Shown here: one piece after another, positions 44,163 through 56,332 of the stretch
Position numbering within the stretch: the first letter of the stretch is position 1
Layout: each line of letters starts with the position of its first letter
Assembly: GCF_947492555.1 (NCBI RefSeq)
Contig: NZ_CANLNE010000002.1
Coordinates: forward strand, 111,001-175,000
Reading direction: 5' to 3'
DNA length: 64,000 nucleotides
Source: an uncultured Roseobacter sp.
GTDB taxonomy: Bacteria; Pseudomonadota; Alphaproteobacteria; Rhodobacterales; Rhodobacteraceae
Made by a program: the position numbers and the translations under genes
Notes under the pieces: model-generated
The model's database searches: none
Told to the model about the DNA's origin: nothing
What the model saw: only the letters and a program-made list of their open reading frames with translations

Positions 44163-47100
44163 ATGCAACGCGCACCGGACACCCGCGAAGAAGCTGCGGC
44201 CAAGCTGCCAGCCCTGCATGTGCTGATGGTCATGGGGTGGGAGTATCTGTCACCGGCGGATTCTCTTGCATCCCGTGGGTCTGAACGGACAGTAGTGTTG
44301 GAGGATGTGCTGCGGGATCGGCTGGGCACCCATCGGTTTGACTACAAGGGTCAGAACTATCCACTGTCACCTGCCGGTATCGATCAGGTGGTGCGGACCA
44401 TCTCGGCCACCGGGCTCAGTGAGGGGCTGATTCCGGCGAACAAGGCAATCTATCAGCATCTTACGTTTGGGATAACGGTCACCGAGTTCGTGGATGGGCA
44501 ACGAACATCGGTGACGGTGCCATTGATCGACTGGGCCAACATCGACGCCAATCAGTTTCATGTGACCGAAGAACTGAGTGTTGAACGCCCGGCAGGCATG
44601 GGTCGGTATCGGCCTGATATCGTGTGCTATGTGAATGGTATCCCCCTGGTGGTGATCGAGGCGAAGCGGCCCGTGTCCTCAACCAAACCCACCGCGATGG
44701 TGGAAGAGGGGATAAGCCAGCACCTGAGAAACCAGCAGGGCGATGGTATCCAGGACCTCTATGCATATTCACAGCTTTTGCTGTCGATTTCTGGGGTAGA
44801 GGGCCGTTATGGCACCACGGGCACCGCCAAGAAATTCTGGTCTACCTGGCGGGAGGAGGATCTGACTGAAGCCAAGATGCAGCAGATACGCTCACAGCCG
44901 CTCACAGAAGCCCAGAAAGACCATCTATTTACCGACAGGCCCCACTGGGCCCTCAAGGACTATGACCGGCTCCACAGCGGCCTTGTGCTTCTTTCTGAGC
45001 AGGACCGGCTTGTCATCAGCCTGTTGCGGCCTGATCGGCTGTTGGATTTCACCCGGCGGTTCATCTTCTTTGATCGGAAACTGGGAAAGATCGCAGCCCG
45101 CTACCAACAGGTCCGTGGGACCAACGCGATCATCGACCAGATCAGCCAGCAGAAACCTGATGGAAGCCGTGAAAGTGGTGTCATCTGGCACACCACGGGC
45201 AGTGGTAAATCCAATCTGATGGTGTTTCTGACCAAGGCCCTGCTGCTGGAGCAGGAGTTGGCGGGATGTCGTATCATCATTGTCACTGACCGCGTTGATC
45301 TGGAAAAACAACTGGCTGCGACCTTCCTGACCGGTGGTGCATTCGGATCGGATGTGGCCACGAAGAAGGATGGTGAAAAGGCCAAGGTGCAGTCAGGTAA
45401 GGACCTGGCCAAAAGAATTGGGTCCGGGACTGAGCGGATTATCTTCACACTGCTTCAGAAGTTCAATTCGGCCACCAAACTCCCGGAGTGTTATAATCCG
45501 TCCGACAAGATGATCGTGCTGGTGGACGAAGGCCACCGCAGCCAGGGTGGTGAGAACCATGAACGGATGCGGAAGACCCTGCCGAATGCGGCCTTCATCG
45601 CGTTCACGGGCACACCGCTGCTCAAGGGGGACAAAACACGCAACAAGTTTGGCCCGATCCTGCATGCATATACCATGCAGGATGCCATCGATGATGGTGC
45701 CGTCACGCCGTTGATTTATGAAGAACGAAAACCTGTCGTTGATATCAATGATGCCGCTATCGATGCATGGTTCGACAAGATCACGGCCCCTCTGTCGGAC
45801 AAACAGAAGTCCGACCTGAAACAGAAATATGCCACCCGTGGCCAATTATACGGGGCCGGGAACCGGATCGATCTTATTGCTTGGGACATCGCAACACACT
45901 TCACCGAGAACTTTGCCAAGCTCGATCTTGGATTGAAAGCCCAACTTGCAACTGACAGCAAATTGTCGGCCATTCGGTACAAGCAGGCATTGGACGCCAC
46001 CGGCATGGTAACCAGTGCGGTGGTGATCTCACCACCGGATACGAGAGAGGACCACGAAGATATCGATGAAGCCAACATTCCAGAGGTTCAAGCCTGGTGG
46101 AAGGCAAATGTCGGGAATGATCCGGAAGCATATGAAAGCGGTGTGATCGAGGATTTCAGCACGGATGGTGCCCCGGATATTCTGATCGTCGTGGATAAGC
46201 TGCTGACCGGGTTTGATGAGCCGAGGAATGCTGTGCTTTACATCGATAAACATCTGAGGGGGCATAACCTGCTTCAGGCCATCGCCCGGGTAAACAGATT
46301 GCACGAGGCCAAGCAGCATGGATATCTCATTGACTACCGGGGTATTCTGTCGGAACTGGACACGTCGATTAAGGACTACCAGGACCTCGCTGAGCAGACC
46401 CAGGCCGGTTATGAAATTGATGATCTGATTGGGACGATCTCCAACGTATCAACAGAGTACAAACGATTGCCTGCTTTGCACGATGCACTGTGGGCCATCT
46501 TTGCCGATGTCGAGAACAGAGCCGACCGGGAACAGTTCAGACGGGTTCTGGTACCAGAATTTGTCGATGATGAAACAGGTCAAAACATCGATGCGAGACA
46601 GCAGGTCCGAGAGGATTTCTATGACGCACTAACCAACTTCGGATTATGCCTGAAACTGGCTTTGTCATCCCGGGCATTCTTCGAAGATGGTGCGTTTTCT
46701 GAAAAGATCATCCAAACCTACAAACGTGATCTGAAGTTTTTCACCGAGGTCCGCATCCAGGCAAAACGTGATGCACAGGAAGTCGTGGATTTCTCGGAAT
46801 ACGAAGATCAGATCAGACGGCTGGTGGACAAGCAGGTGATCGGCCAGGAAATCGTCGATCCTGAAGGTTTCATTCTGGTTGGTGATCTGGGGGGTAAAGA
46901 TGATGATCCTGCTGATTGGTCCGAGGAAAAAACCCGTACTGAAGCTGATCTGATCAAGACCCGCATCAGAAAGACGATTGAACAGGACCTGATCGATGAT
47001 CCTTACGCCCAAACTGTTTTCTCGGAACTTTTGAAAGAAGCCATCCGCGAAGCTGAGGCGCTGTTTGACCACCCATCCAAGCAGTACACGTTGTTCAAGG

Positions 47101-47447
47101 ACCTGGAGGCACAGGTGGACGACCGCGCAACCCCTGGCGTCCCAGAGAGGTTTGCCGATCACCCGATGGCCCAATCCTATTTTGGGGCATTCTTCGAGGC
47201 CCTGGGGCCAGAACGAGCCGGTGAGTACCCACAGGATGATCTGGTGGGGGAGGCCCTGTACATCGATGAAACCGTTGATGGTGCGATCAAAACACATTCG
47301 ATCAATCCCGGCAGTATCGAAGCGGAAATCCGACGTGCATTGCTGCCAAGGTATTTCAAGTTTCTTGGTGGTCTGGATGCCGCGAACGCCGTCATCGACC
47401 AGGTTATCGACATTGTTCGTGCTGGCAATGCTAAGGGTAAGAGATGA
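44163..47447 (+). CDS. hsdR: Type I restriction endonuclease subunit HsdR
   Basis: A 1094-residue motor and nuclease subunit. The N-terminal nuclease domain has the PD-(D/E)xK-like run RPDIVCYVNGIPLVVIEAKRP. Walker A is TTGSGKS with Lys349. The helicase DEGH box is in VDEGHRSQGG, then FTGTP and the second RecA domain with VDKLLTGFDEPRNAVLYIDKHLRGHNLLQAIARVNR. It uses ATP to translocate DNA and cleaves away from the recognition site. It directly follows kwaB and overlaps the metallopeptidase gene by 4 bp. Confidence 0.96.
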   Translation: MQRAPDTREEAAAKLPALHVLMVMGWEYLSPADSLASRGSERTVVLEDVLRDRLGTHRFDYKGQNYPLSPAGIDQVVRTISATGLSEGLIPANKAIYQHLTFGITVTEFVDGQRTSVTVPLIDWANIDANQFHVTEELSVERPAGMGRYRPDIVCYVNGIPLVVIEAKRPVSSTKPTAMVEEGISQHLRNQQGDGIQDLYAYSQLLLSISGVEGRYGTTGTAKKFWSTWREEDLTEAKMQQIRSQPLTEAQKDHLFTDRPHWALKDYDRLHSGLVLLSEQDRLVISLLRPDRLLDFTRRFIFFDRKLGKIAARYQQVRGTNAIIDQISQQKPDGSRESGVIWHTTGSGKSNLMVFLTKALLLEQELAGCRIIIVTDRVDLEKQLAATFLTGGAFGSDVATKKDGEKAKVQSGKDLAKRIGSGTERIIFTLLQKFNSATKLPECYNPSDKMIVLVDEGHRSQGGENHERMRKTLPNAAFIAFTGTPLLKGDKTRNKFGPILHAYTMQDAIDDGAVTPLIYEERKPVVDINDAAIDAWFDKITAPLSDKQKSDLKQKYATRGQLYGAGNRIDLIAWDIATHFTENFAKLDLGLKAQLATDSKLSAIRYKQALDATGMVTSAVVISPPDTREDHEDIDEANIPEVQAWWKANVGNDPEAYESGVIEDFSTDGAPDILIVVDKLLTGFDEPRNAVLYIDKHLRGHNLLQAIARVNRLHEAKQHGYLIDYRGILSELDTSIKDYQDLAEQTQAGYEIDDLIGTISNVSTEYKRLPALHDALWAIFADVENRADREQFRRVLVPEFVDDETGQNIDARQQVREDFYDALTNFGLCLKLALSSRAFFEDGAFSEKIIQTYKRDLKFFTEVRIQAKRDAQEVVDFSEYEDQIRRLVDKQVIGQEIVDPEGFILVGDLGGKDDDPADWSEEKTRTEADLIKTRIRKTIEQDLIDDPYAQTVFSELLKEAIREAEALFDHPSKQYTLFKDLEAQVDDRATPGVPERFADHPMAQSYFGAFFEALGPERAGEYPQDDLVGEALYIDETVDGAIKTHSINPGSIEAEIRRALLPRYFKFLGGLDAANAVIDQVIDIVRAGNAKGKR

Positions 47448-48175
47448 GCAATCAGTTCACCTTGGTCTACGGCACCGAACGGGTACCATACTCGGTAAAT
47501 CCTGATCCCAAGCGGACCACACGGATTGCCATCCATGTTGAACCCAATGGCGTGGTTCAGGTCGATGCACCACCTGATTTTCCAGAGAAAGCAGTTCAGA
47601 AAGCCGTGCAAAAACGGGCACGTTGGGTGGTCGATCACGTGGCAGAAGCCCGGCAACGGTATGCACATGTGTCACCCAGAGAGTACGTATCCGGTGAACA
47701 GATACTGTATCTTGGTCGCCGGTACGTGTTGAAGGTGATAGCAACACAAAGTGGTGGTACGAGTGTGAAGCTCAAGGCGAACCGTCTGGAGGTTGTCACA
47801 CGATCATCCGACCCAGATGATATCCGGGGACGAGTTCGGGGATGGTATCGTGCCAAGGCCAGAGACTATTTCTGTCGGCGACTGGATGAATTGTCGATCA
47901 AGTTGCCATGGGTAGAAGCAGCACCACCGTTCAAGCTTCAGGAAATGACCCGGCAATGGGGGAGTTGCTCACCAAGTGGTCAGATCATTCTCAACCCGCA
48001 TTTGATCAAAGCCCCACGGGAATGCATCGAATATGTACTTGTCCATGAACTTACCCATCTCAAGCATCATGATCATGGTGCTCAGTTCTGGACGCTCATA
48101 GACCGGCAGGTACCGGGCTGGGAGAAGCCCAAAGCGGTGTTGGATAACATGGTCGAGTTGTTACACAACGGGTGA
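47444..48175 (+). CDS. YgjP-type zinc metallopeptidase (COG1451/DUF45)
   Basis: A 243-residue protein with QWGSCSPSGQIILNPHLIKAP and the zinc motif HELTHLKHHDHGAQFW, the SprT/WLM-like signature of the YgjP family. Genes of this family commonly follow hsdR in type I restriction operons, and the role there is unknown, possibly control of the restriction enzyme by proteolysis. It overlaps hsdR by 4 bp and is the last gene of the operon. Confidence 0.88.
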   Translation: MSNQFTLVYGTERVPYSVNPDPKRTTRIAIHVEPNGVVQVDAPPDFPEKAVQKAVQKRARWVVDHVAEARQRYAHVSPREYVSGEQILYLGRRYVLKVIATQSGGTSVKLKANRLEVVTRSSDPDDIRGRVRGWYRAKARDYFCRRLDELSIKLPWVEAAPPFKLQEMTRQWGSCSPSGQIILNPHLIKAPRECIEYVLVHELTHLKHHDHGAQFWTLIDRQVPGWEKPKAVLDNMVELLHNG

Positions 48176-48683
48176 GATTATTGATGGCGTTCCGTAGCAT
48201 CCATTTGATTGCCTTAGAGGTTTAAAAATGGGTTCTTTTTCGCAGCTAATGTGCTCCACCAAACCAAGCTTGAAAACCCGAACGATATGTCCTGCTTCCT
48301 CAAGAAACTGCCTTCTTAGAGTATCTACTTGAAATTCCACCAAACGATCACCAACTCAAGCAGACTGTGACGTTCCCTTGCTTAGATCGTTGATCGGAGC
48401 CGAACCACAGATAGGTGAAGCAGCCATGCAATCGGTAAATTTGACCGAGCCTATTTGTGCGCGTTGGTAACTGGTCGTGAGGGTGGAAAACTCGGACCCC
48501 GGTAACGGGTCTGCATATGGAAACCCCTCTTTCTCAGTCGTGTCTCGAACCGACAAACAAAACTGATACTCCCCACAAGAATGCAGTTGATGGAGCGCTC
48601 TTGGCGCTCTGCCGACTAATTGCACGGCAAACAGCGTTGGACTTCATTCAAGATGCTGACATTCTGTCTGTGGAGGATACAGA
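48176..48683. other. Gene-free region before the recombinase
   Basis: About 500 bp with no supported gene. Short minus-strand frames at 48161-48343 and 48356-48625 have no recognisable motifs. It should hold the recombinase promoter, but no clear -10/-35 pair or strong hairpin was found. Confidence 0.4.
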
Positions 48684-50339
<1,656 letters not shown>

Positions 50340-50356
50340 ACAATTTCCGTTCGCAT

Positions 50357-50385
50357 GTATTATGTCCCCAAAGTAGGGAGTTCAA
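50357..50385 (-). promoter_or_regulatory. Promoter of tRNA-fMet
   Basis: On the minus strand TTGAAC (50385-50380) and TAATAC (50362-50357) are separated by 17 bp and lie 18 bp before the tRNA 5' end, a good sigma-70-type arrangement. The tRNA therefore has its own promoter. Confidence 0.55.
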
Positions 50386-50412
50386 GCGAATTCAGGTGAA
50401 TTTTTTGAGGTT

Positions 50413-50927
50413 TTTTACCTGCTCGTCAAACAGAACAAGTATCCGCGCATCTCGGCAATGCGGTCCAGTTCACGGGCCATACGGTCGTCTGACGGGGGCG
50501 TATCGACAACAGCAGCAAGACATTTGCGGCTGCAGTCAGCGATCACATTCAGAATGCGGAACCGGCGACCACATGACAGGCTGTCTGGCACAAAGTCCAG
50601 CGACCATCACTGGTTCGGCCCCTGCGGGATCGCCATGGGCTTTCTGGTGCCCACTGCACGCTTGCGACCGCCCCGTTTATGGACTGTCAATCCTTCTTCA
50701 CGGTAGATTCGGTACAGCGTCTTCCAATTCACTTGCCAGCCCTCGCGCTTCAGCAGAATATGTAGCCGTCGATGTCCAAAACGCCACCGCTCAGACGACA
50801 ATGCCGTCAGCCTGCCACGCAGTTCGGTATCCGTCGGTCGCTTGGATGTACGCCGCTGGCCACACAGACCAATCCCAGCCACGGCACACACGCGCTTCTT
50901 ATTGTATCGCTTCTCAGTCATGGACAA
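50413..50927 (-). pseudogene. IS3-family transposase OrfB remnant
   Basis: The first part has LTALSSERWRFGHRRLHILLKREGWQVNWKTLYRIYREEGLTVHKRGGRKRAVGT, the N-terminal region of IS3-family OrfB. After MAIPQGPNQ an in-frame TGA interrupts the frame, and the same frame then continues WSLDFVPDSLSCGRRFRILNVIAD, the start of the DDE integrase core. The frame stops near 50413, so most of the catalytic core is lost. One nonsense codon and 3' truncation make it inactive. It abuts the tRNA promoter. Confidence 0.8.
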
Positions 50928-51056
50928 GGTTGCTCATTGCGTCGCGATCCGGGCCCCAAAAGTTTGTTCCTAGCATTCGGGCGAGCAGGTCAATAGGCAC
51001 GTACAAACACCTCAACCAATTGGATACAACGCCAAAGCGATTGAGCGCTTTGGCAA

Positions 51057-51383
51057 CTATTTCATGGGCCCTACAGAAAAGAAAACAACAGCACCGTCTC
51101 GGCGGTTCACTTCAGCTTGTGCCGCATAATCTCGACCGGTTAGGGTGCTTAGCCAAGGGTTATCAAGTCTGTAGCCAAGAAGCGATACACCCTGAGGATC
51201 GTTCGGCGAGGGACCTGCGTAGACCTTCAGCCCGGCGCTCTCCAGAATGACCTGCATCCGCTCCGCGGTACAAGGCAGGCCGACCAATTCCTGCAGTCCA
51301 TGTCCAAATGCCCGGCTCAGGATCCGGAAATCCAAGCTTCGGTGAGCCGTGCTTGGAATTCTGTCCGTAGTCGTGGATGGCAT
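51057..51383 (-). CDS. Hypothetical protein, possibly a fragment
   Basis: A 108-codon frame with moderately protein-like content: LQELVGLPCTAERMQVILESAGLKVYAG and LSTLTGRDYAAQAEVNRRDGAVVFF. No family is recognised and no strong ribosome site is seen. It sits in degenerate DNA between the IS remnant and the hydantoinase operon, so a decaying gene is as likely as a real one. Confidence 0.35.
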   Translation of the reverse strand: MPSTTTDRIPSTAHRSLDFRILSRAFGHGLQELVGLPCTAERMQVILESAGLKVYAGPSPNDPQGVSLLGYRLDNPWLSTLTGRDYAAQAEVNRRDGAVVFFSVGPMK

Positions 51384-52587
51384 TCGCCGTTTTCAGTATC
51401 GACTTGAGCGTTTACGCTCGATGAAAGTACATCAAATCCAAATTCTCGCGGCGGAATCGAGCTATCAGAAGCAATTGCTCCTGCTCTTGACACAGCAAAG
51501 AGTACAAGCGCTGTGTGTTTTGAGCCTTTAAGTATTTCGGGCTCCTACATCGCCTTGATAGAATGTAGTTTTCCCACCACCCTCTATAACTAAACGAGAG
51601 CTAGCCAAGAATTAAACCAATTCACAAGATCAAACTGGGCGACGCGGGAAAACTGATCAAACTTAGGCGGAAAGCGTTTCAGTTGATAGTTTTGTCCCCC
51701 AAAAGGTTCAATGATTTCCCTGTGTAGGGCGAGAATTGAATGTCAGAACCTAGTCCCAATATGACCATTCTAAGAAGAGGCGCCAACCTCAGCAAACTCC
51801 GTGCCATCATAGTCGATCACGTTTTCAGCGAAAGGTCGGTTCGGGATCATGATCCCGAGGTGGCATTGAATGGCTGCTCAAGCGGCATAGGCTGCGTTCG
51901 CGTCTCGTTGGTTCGGTCAGAATTCGGTTCGAGCCAGTGCGACACCCGTTAACAAGCGCTATGGTGAAATCTTCTGCAACAGCAAAGTCTGCATGCTGCG
52001 CGTACTCGGGTTCAGTCTCAAAAACCGCTGCATGAGCGCAATGTCGGGAATTGTCCGCAGTGCAGTCATCCACCAGCCACAAATGCCGCGCAATGCACGA
52101 ATGCCTGACATGGAGGAGAGTAACGAGGCAATGTTTTCAACCTTGTGAATGTCGGCTAAGGGCCGGTAGCGCGGATCTCCAACTACGCCTTGTGGATGCT
52201 GCACCGCATCTGATGACCGAAATGAGCGCAATAAGCCAATCGCTTTAGCGAATACTGACTGCTGATACCTTCATTATCCAGGCATTTGCAGATGGTGGGC
52301 AATCCTATTCCTGAGGTCTCAAAGGTTTCTAAAGGCGACGATAGTACCGAACTAATTAGCTTTCCTCATTTGTGTTTGACACGCGGGCTCTGCCGCGTGC
52401 AGGTTTCGTTCAAGGAAATGTATGGAACGCAGCACATGCTGGGACAATGCATCAGGATCATTTTGGGGCGGCGCGCAACCGGCTGTGATCTCGTTGTCTG
52501 ACATGACCTTGGCCCCTTGAGGCCTCACCAGGCACGTTCCGTGTTCGCGGATGCCGTCAGATTTCCTTCCGATATGGTCCCCTCTTT
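51384..52587. other. Degenerate region without supported genes
   Basis: About 1.2 kb with only short frames on both strands. Minus-strand pieces between 51740 and 52231 (for example PFAENVIDYDGTEFAEVG and FETEPEYAQHADFAV) look protein-like but are broken by stops and frame changes, as expected of decayed mobile DNA. No clear promoter for the following operon was found. Confidence 0.4.
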
Positions 52588-54690
52588 ATGCTTACATCAA
52601 ATGGGCTTCGCCTTGCCGTCGATATTGGCGGGACATTCACCGACACAGTTATGGTGGACGGTCAGGGTACTATTCTTGCCACGGCCAAGACGCCGACAAC
52701 CCCGCCAAACCCGACCCTTGGGGCGCTTGCCGGGACGGAACGGGTGCTTGCCGATACCGGGGCAAACTGGTCAAAGATTCAAGGCTTTATTCACGGGACG
52801 ACCCTGGCCACCAACGCGTTGATTGAAAGACGTGGCGCGGTTGTGGCGACGATCACGACAGCGGGGTTTCGCGACATCCTTGAGATCGCTTATGAGCGGC
52901 GGTTTAGCCAATATGATATCAATCTGGTTAAACCCGACTTGCTGGTCCCGTCTGCGCGTGCCTTCACGATTGCGGGTCGCATGACAGCCAGTGGGCACCA
53001 GATCGAAGCCTTAGATGAGGCGGCCGTTACCGCTTTGGCAAACGACCTGGAGGCCAGCGGTGCGAAGGCGGTCGCCATCTGTCTGATGCACGCCTACGCC
53101 AACCCCGCTCACGAATTGCGCTTGCGGGCGCTTTTGCAAAGGGCCCTGCCGGATCTGGTAATTTCGCTTTCCCACGAGGTCAGCCCCGAGGCGCGTGAAT
53201 TTGACCGGCTTTCGACCACCATCGCGAACGCCTATATACAGCCGTTGATGGCCCGTTATCTGGCGGATTTTCAGGCGCGGTTTTCTGAGAACGGGTTGAC
53301 CTGTCCGATCCTGATGATGACCGCCGGCGGCGGTATGACGACAATAGAAACAGCAGCCCGCTTGCCGATCCGTTTGGTTGAAAGCGGCCCGGCGGGCGGG
53401 GCCATTCTGGCGGCGCGCATCGCCGCAGAAACCGCCGAAGCGGACGTGTTGAGCTTTGACATGGGCGGGACGACGGCCAAGCTGTGCCTGATTGATCAAT
53501 TTCGACCTCAAACCACCCGCAAGTTTGAGATTGCCCGCGCCGAGAGATTCATCAAAGGGTCAGGCATGCCCGTCCGCATCCCCGTCATTGAGATGATCGA
53601 GATCGGCGCAGGTGGCGGGTCAATCGCGCATGTCGATCGGCTGGGTCGGTTGCTGATCGGGCCCGAAAGTGCTGGTGCTGAGCCCGGGCCTGCCGCCTTT
53701 GCCAAGGGCGGCACCTCCCCCACGGTGACAGACGCGGATGTGATTCAAGGGCTCATCGACCCTGATCTGTTTGCCGAAGGGCAACTGAAAATCGACACAA
53801 CCGCAGCCGAGCATGCGCTGGTACAGCATGTCGGTGAACCAATGGACCTGAGCGCCGCCGAAGCGGCCCATGGCATCAGTGAGATCGTGGATGAGAATAT
53901 GGCTGGAGCGGGTCGGATGCACGCAGTCGAATCGGGCAAGGATTTGGCTACTCGGTTGATGATTGCCTTTGGCGGCAACGGCCCGTTGCATGCCACCCGG
54001 GTTGCCAGACGTGCTCAGGTGGAACGCATCCTTATACCACGAGACCCCAGCGTCGGCTCTGCCGTCGGGTTTTTGTTTGCACCGGTGTCTTTTGAAATCA
54101 TCCGGTCCCGCTACAGCACTCTCGACGCGCTAAATCTTGCAGATATCAACGCCTTTTTTGACGATATGTTGACGGAAGCGACAGGCGTGGTGCGGGCCGG
54201 TGTTCCAAGGGGGCCGCTAACAGAGCGCCGCGTGGGTTTCATGCGCTACCAAGGACAAGGTCACGAAGTTGAAATACCGCTGCCAGATCATGAACTGGAG
54301 GCCAAGGATATCCCTGCTCTCACCCGCGCGTTTGAAAAGGAATACAGCCGCCAGTTCAGCCGAGCTGTGCCGGGCATGACAATCGAAATACTCAACTGGG
54401 CTGTTGAGGTGTCTTCTGAGCCGCTTGCTTTGCGACCCATTCCGGAGCCTTCAACTGAGCAGTCCGCAACGCCCATGAGACGCCGAAACATTCTTTGTGA
54501 CGTCACCGGCAAATGGCGGAAGGCGGATATCTACTCCCGCGCCTCACTCCGCGCAGGCGATCACCTTGCAGGGCCTGCTTTGATCGTCGAGCCGCAAACC
54601 ACCACATTTGTCAGCGCTGACTTTTCGGCGCGTGTGGATGGAGGCGGCAACATCTGGCTCAATCGCGAAACGGAGCATAGCGATGCGTAA
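52588..54690 (+). CDS. hyuA: Hydantoinase/oxoprolinase subunit A (HyuA family)
   Basis: A 700-residue ATP-dependent amidohydrolase subunit of the actin-like ATPase fold. The N-terminus holds LAVDIGGTFTDTVMVDGQG, then HGTTLATNALIERRGA. Further marks are SHEVSPEAREFDRLSTTIANAYIQP, the ATP-binding SFDMGGTTAKLCLID and GAGGGSIAHVD, and FGGNGPLHATRVARR. With HyuB it opens cyclic amides such as hydantoins, N-methylhydantoin or 5-oxoproline; some relatives carboxylate ketones. Substrate is not determinable. It leads a six-gene overlapping operon and overlaps hyuB by 8 bp. Confidence 0.9.
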   Translation: MLTSNGLRLAVDIGGTFTDTVMVDGQGTILATAKTPTTPPNPTLGALAGTERVLADTGANWSKIQGFIHGTTLATNALIERRGAVVATITTAGFRDILEIAYERRFSQYDINLVKPDLLVPSARAFTIAGRMTASGHQIEALDEAAVTALANDLEASGAKAVAICLMHAYANPAHELRLRALLQRALPDLVISLSHEVSPEAREFDRLSTTIANAYIQPLMARYLADFQARFSENGLTCPILMMTAGGGMTTIETAARLPIRLVESGPAGGAILAARIAAETAEADVLSFDMGGTTAKLCLIDQFRPQTTRKFEIARAERFIKGSGMPVRIPVIEMIEIGAGGGSIAHVDRLGRLLIGPESAGAEPGPAAFAKGGTSPTVTDADVIQGLIDPDLFAEGQLKIDTTAAEHALVQHVGEPMDLSAAEAAHGISEIVDENMAGAGRMHAVESGKDLATRLMIAFGGNGPLHATRVARRAQVERILIPRDPSVGSAVGFLFAPVSFEIIRSRYSTLDALNLADINAFFDDMLTEATGVVRAGVPRGPLTERRVGFMRYQGQGHEVEIPLPDHELEAKDIPALTRAFEKEYSRQFSRAVPGMTIEILNWAVEVSSEPLALRPIPEPSTEQSATPMRRRNILCDVTGKWRKADIYSRASLRAGDHLAGPALIVEPQTTTFVSADFSARVDGGGNIWLNRETEHSDA

Positions 54691-56332
54691 ACCAAACACC
54701 CGATTGCAGGTCATGTGGAACCGGCTTTTGGCCGTAGTTGAAGAGCAAGGCCAGGCGCTGATCCGCGCTGCTTTCAGTCCCATTGTGCGGGAATGCGGTG
54801 ACATATCCGCAGGCATTTTTGATCTGCAGGGGCGCATGTTGGCCCAGGCCGTCACAGGCACACCAGGGCATATCAACACCATGGCCGAAGCCGTCAAAAC
54901 CCTGCGCGACCGGTTTGAGGTAAAGGATATGAAGCCGGGCGACATCTTTCTGACCAATGACCCTTGGATTGCCTCAGGGCATCTGAACGATTTTCTGTTG
55001 ATGATGCCAGTTTTCCACAACGGAGCGGTTGTTGGCTTTACGTCCTGCACCTCGCATCTTGTCGATTTGGGAGGACTGGGCATGGGGCCGGAGGGGGCGG
55101 ACGTCTACGACGAAGGCTTGTTGATACCGCCCTGCAAATTGATGGATCAGGGTGCACTGAATGCGCTGTTGATGGAGATCATCAAGGCCAACTCCCGCGA
55201 GCCGATTGCAAATGAGGGCGACATTTACGCGCTGATCGCATGCTGTGAAACGGGAGCTGCGCGGCTTGCCGGGATGATGGACGAATTCGGTCTAAACGAT
55301 CTGGACGCGCTGGCCGACTACATCATTGAGATATCCTATCAGGGCACGCTCGACGCCCTTACCGAGCTGCCCAAAGGCACTTGGAACAGTGTTCTGAAGG
55401 TCGATGGGTATGAAAAAGAGATCGACCTGCACGCCGCGCTTACACTTGCAGATGACCATGTGCTGCTTGATTTCAGCGGCACATCCGGACTGTCGAGAAA
55501 AGGCATCAACGTCCCGCTCAATTACGCCACCGCCTATGCGGTGTTTGCGCTGCGCTGCATCATCGGACCCGACATTCCCAACAATGCGGGTTCGCTTGCG
55601 CCGTTTCAGGTCACCGCCCCGACCGATTGCATCCTCAACGCGCAGGCGCCTGCACCCGTGGCGATGCGCCATACGCTGGGGCAAATGACGCCTGATCTTG
55701 TCTATGGGTGCCTGTCGCAGGCCGTGCCGGACAGGGTGCCCGCAGAGGGTGCGTCGTGCATGTATGACCTGCCGCTGCGCCACGTGGCTGAAACCGCCTT
55801 GAACGGTGGTGAGACGTTCGCGCTGGAGCTTGTCTTTAGCGGCGGCACGGGCGCGCGACCAGGTCTTGATGGGCTGTCTGCGACGGCCTTCCCGTCGGGG
55901 GTCTGGGGCTCTCAGATTGAAACCACGGAAGCTGTCGCACCGGTTCTGTTCACACGGCGCGAGCTGAAGCAAGACAGCGGTGGCCCCGGCAGCCACCGCG
56001 GGGGGCTTGGGCAGCACATCGAATTACGCTCAGCGATTGATGAGGATTTCATAGTGTTTCTGTCGGTGGAACGGGTGCTTAACCCCGCTAACGGACGCCA
56101 CGGCGGCATGGCGGGTGCGGCGGGGCGCATTCGGATCGGACATGACGGAGCCGACCTGCCCGGCAAAGGAAAGGTGCGGGTCAACGCGGGCAAGACATTG
56201 GTTTTTGAGACACCCGGTGGCGGTGGGTTTGGCCCGCCTCAGGACCGCAGCGCTGCTGCCGTTCGACGTGACCTCGAGGACGGTTTGATCAGTAGCCAGG
56301 CCGCGCGTGACATCTATGGGGTTGATACATGA
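54683..56332 (+). CDS. hyuB: Hydantoinase/oxoprolinase subunit B (HyuB family)
   Basis: A 549-residue partner of HyuA. Family blocks include VVEEQGQALIRAAFSPIVRECGDISAGIFD, GDIFLTNDPWIASGHLNDFLLMMPVF, the NVPLNYATAYAVFALRC segment and a Gly-rich C-terminus with DSGGPGSHRGGLGQ and FETPGGGGFGPPQDR. It carries the metal site of the amidohydrolase. ATG at 54683 overlaps the hyuA stop by 8 bp and matches the family start, while the longer frame within hyuA is rejected. Confidence 0.9.
   Translation: MRKPNTRLQVMWNRLLAVVEEQGQALIRAAFSPIVRECGDISAGIFDLQGRMLAQAVTGTPGHINTMAEAVKTLRDRFEVKDMKPGDIFLTNDPWIASGHLNDFLLMMPVFHNGAVVGFTSCTSHLVDLGGLGMGPEGADVYDEGLLIPPCKLMDQGALNALLMEIIKANSREPIANEGDIYALIACCETGAARLAGMMDEFGLNDLDALADYIIEISYQGTLDALTELPKGTWNSVLKVDGYEKEIDLHAALTLADDHVLLDFSGTSGLSRKGINVPLNYATAYAVFALRCIIGPDIPNNAGSLAPFQVTAPTDCILNAQAPAPVAMRHTLGQMTPDLVYGCLSQAVPDRVPAEGASCMYDLPLRHVAETALNGGETFALELVFSGGTGARPGLDGLSATAFPSGVWGSQIETTEAVAPVLFTRRELKQDSGGPGSHRGGLGQHIELRSAIDEDFIVFLSVERVLNPANGRHGGMAGAAGRIRIGHDGADLPGKGKVRVNAGKTLVFETPGGGGFGPPQDRSAAAVRRDLEDGLISSQAARDIYGVDT

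Noticed and set aside
50413..50927. Active IS3 element
   Set aside because: In-frame TGA, loss of most of the DDE core and no visible terminal repeats show it is a remnant.
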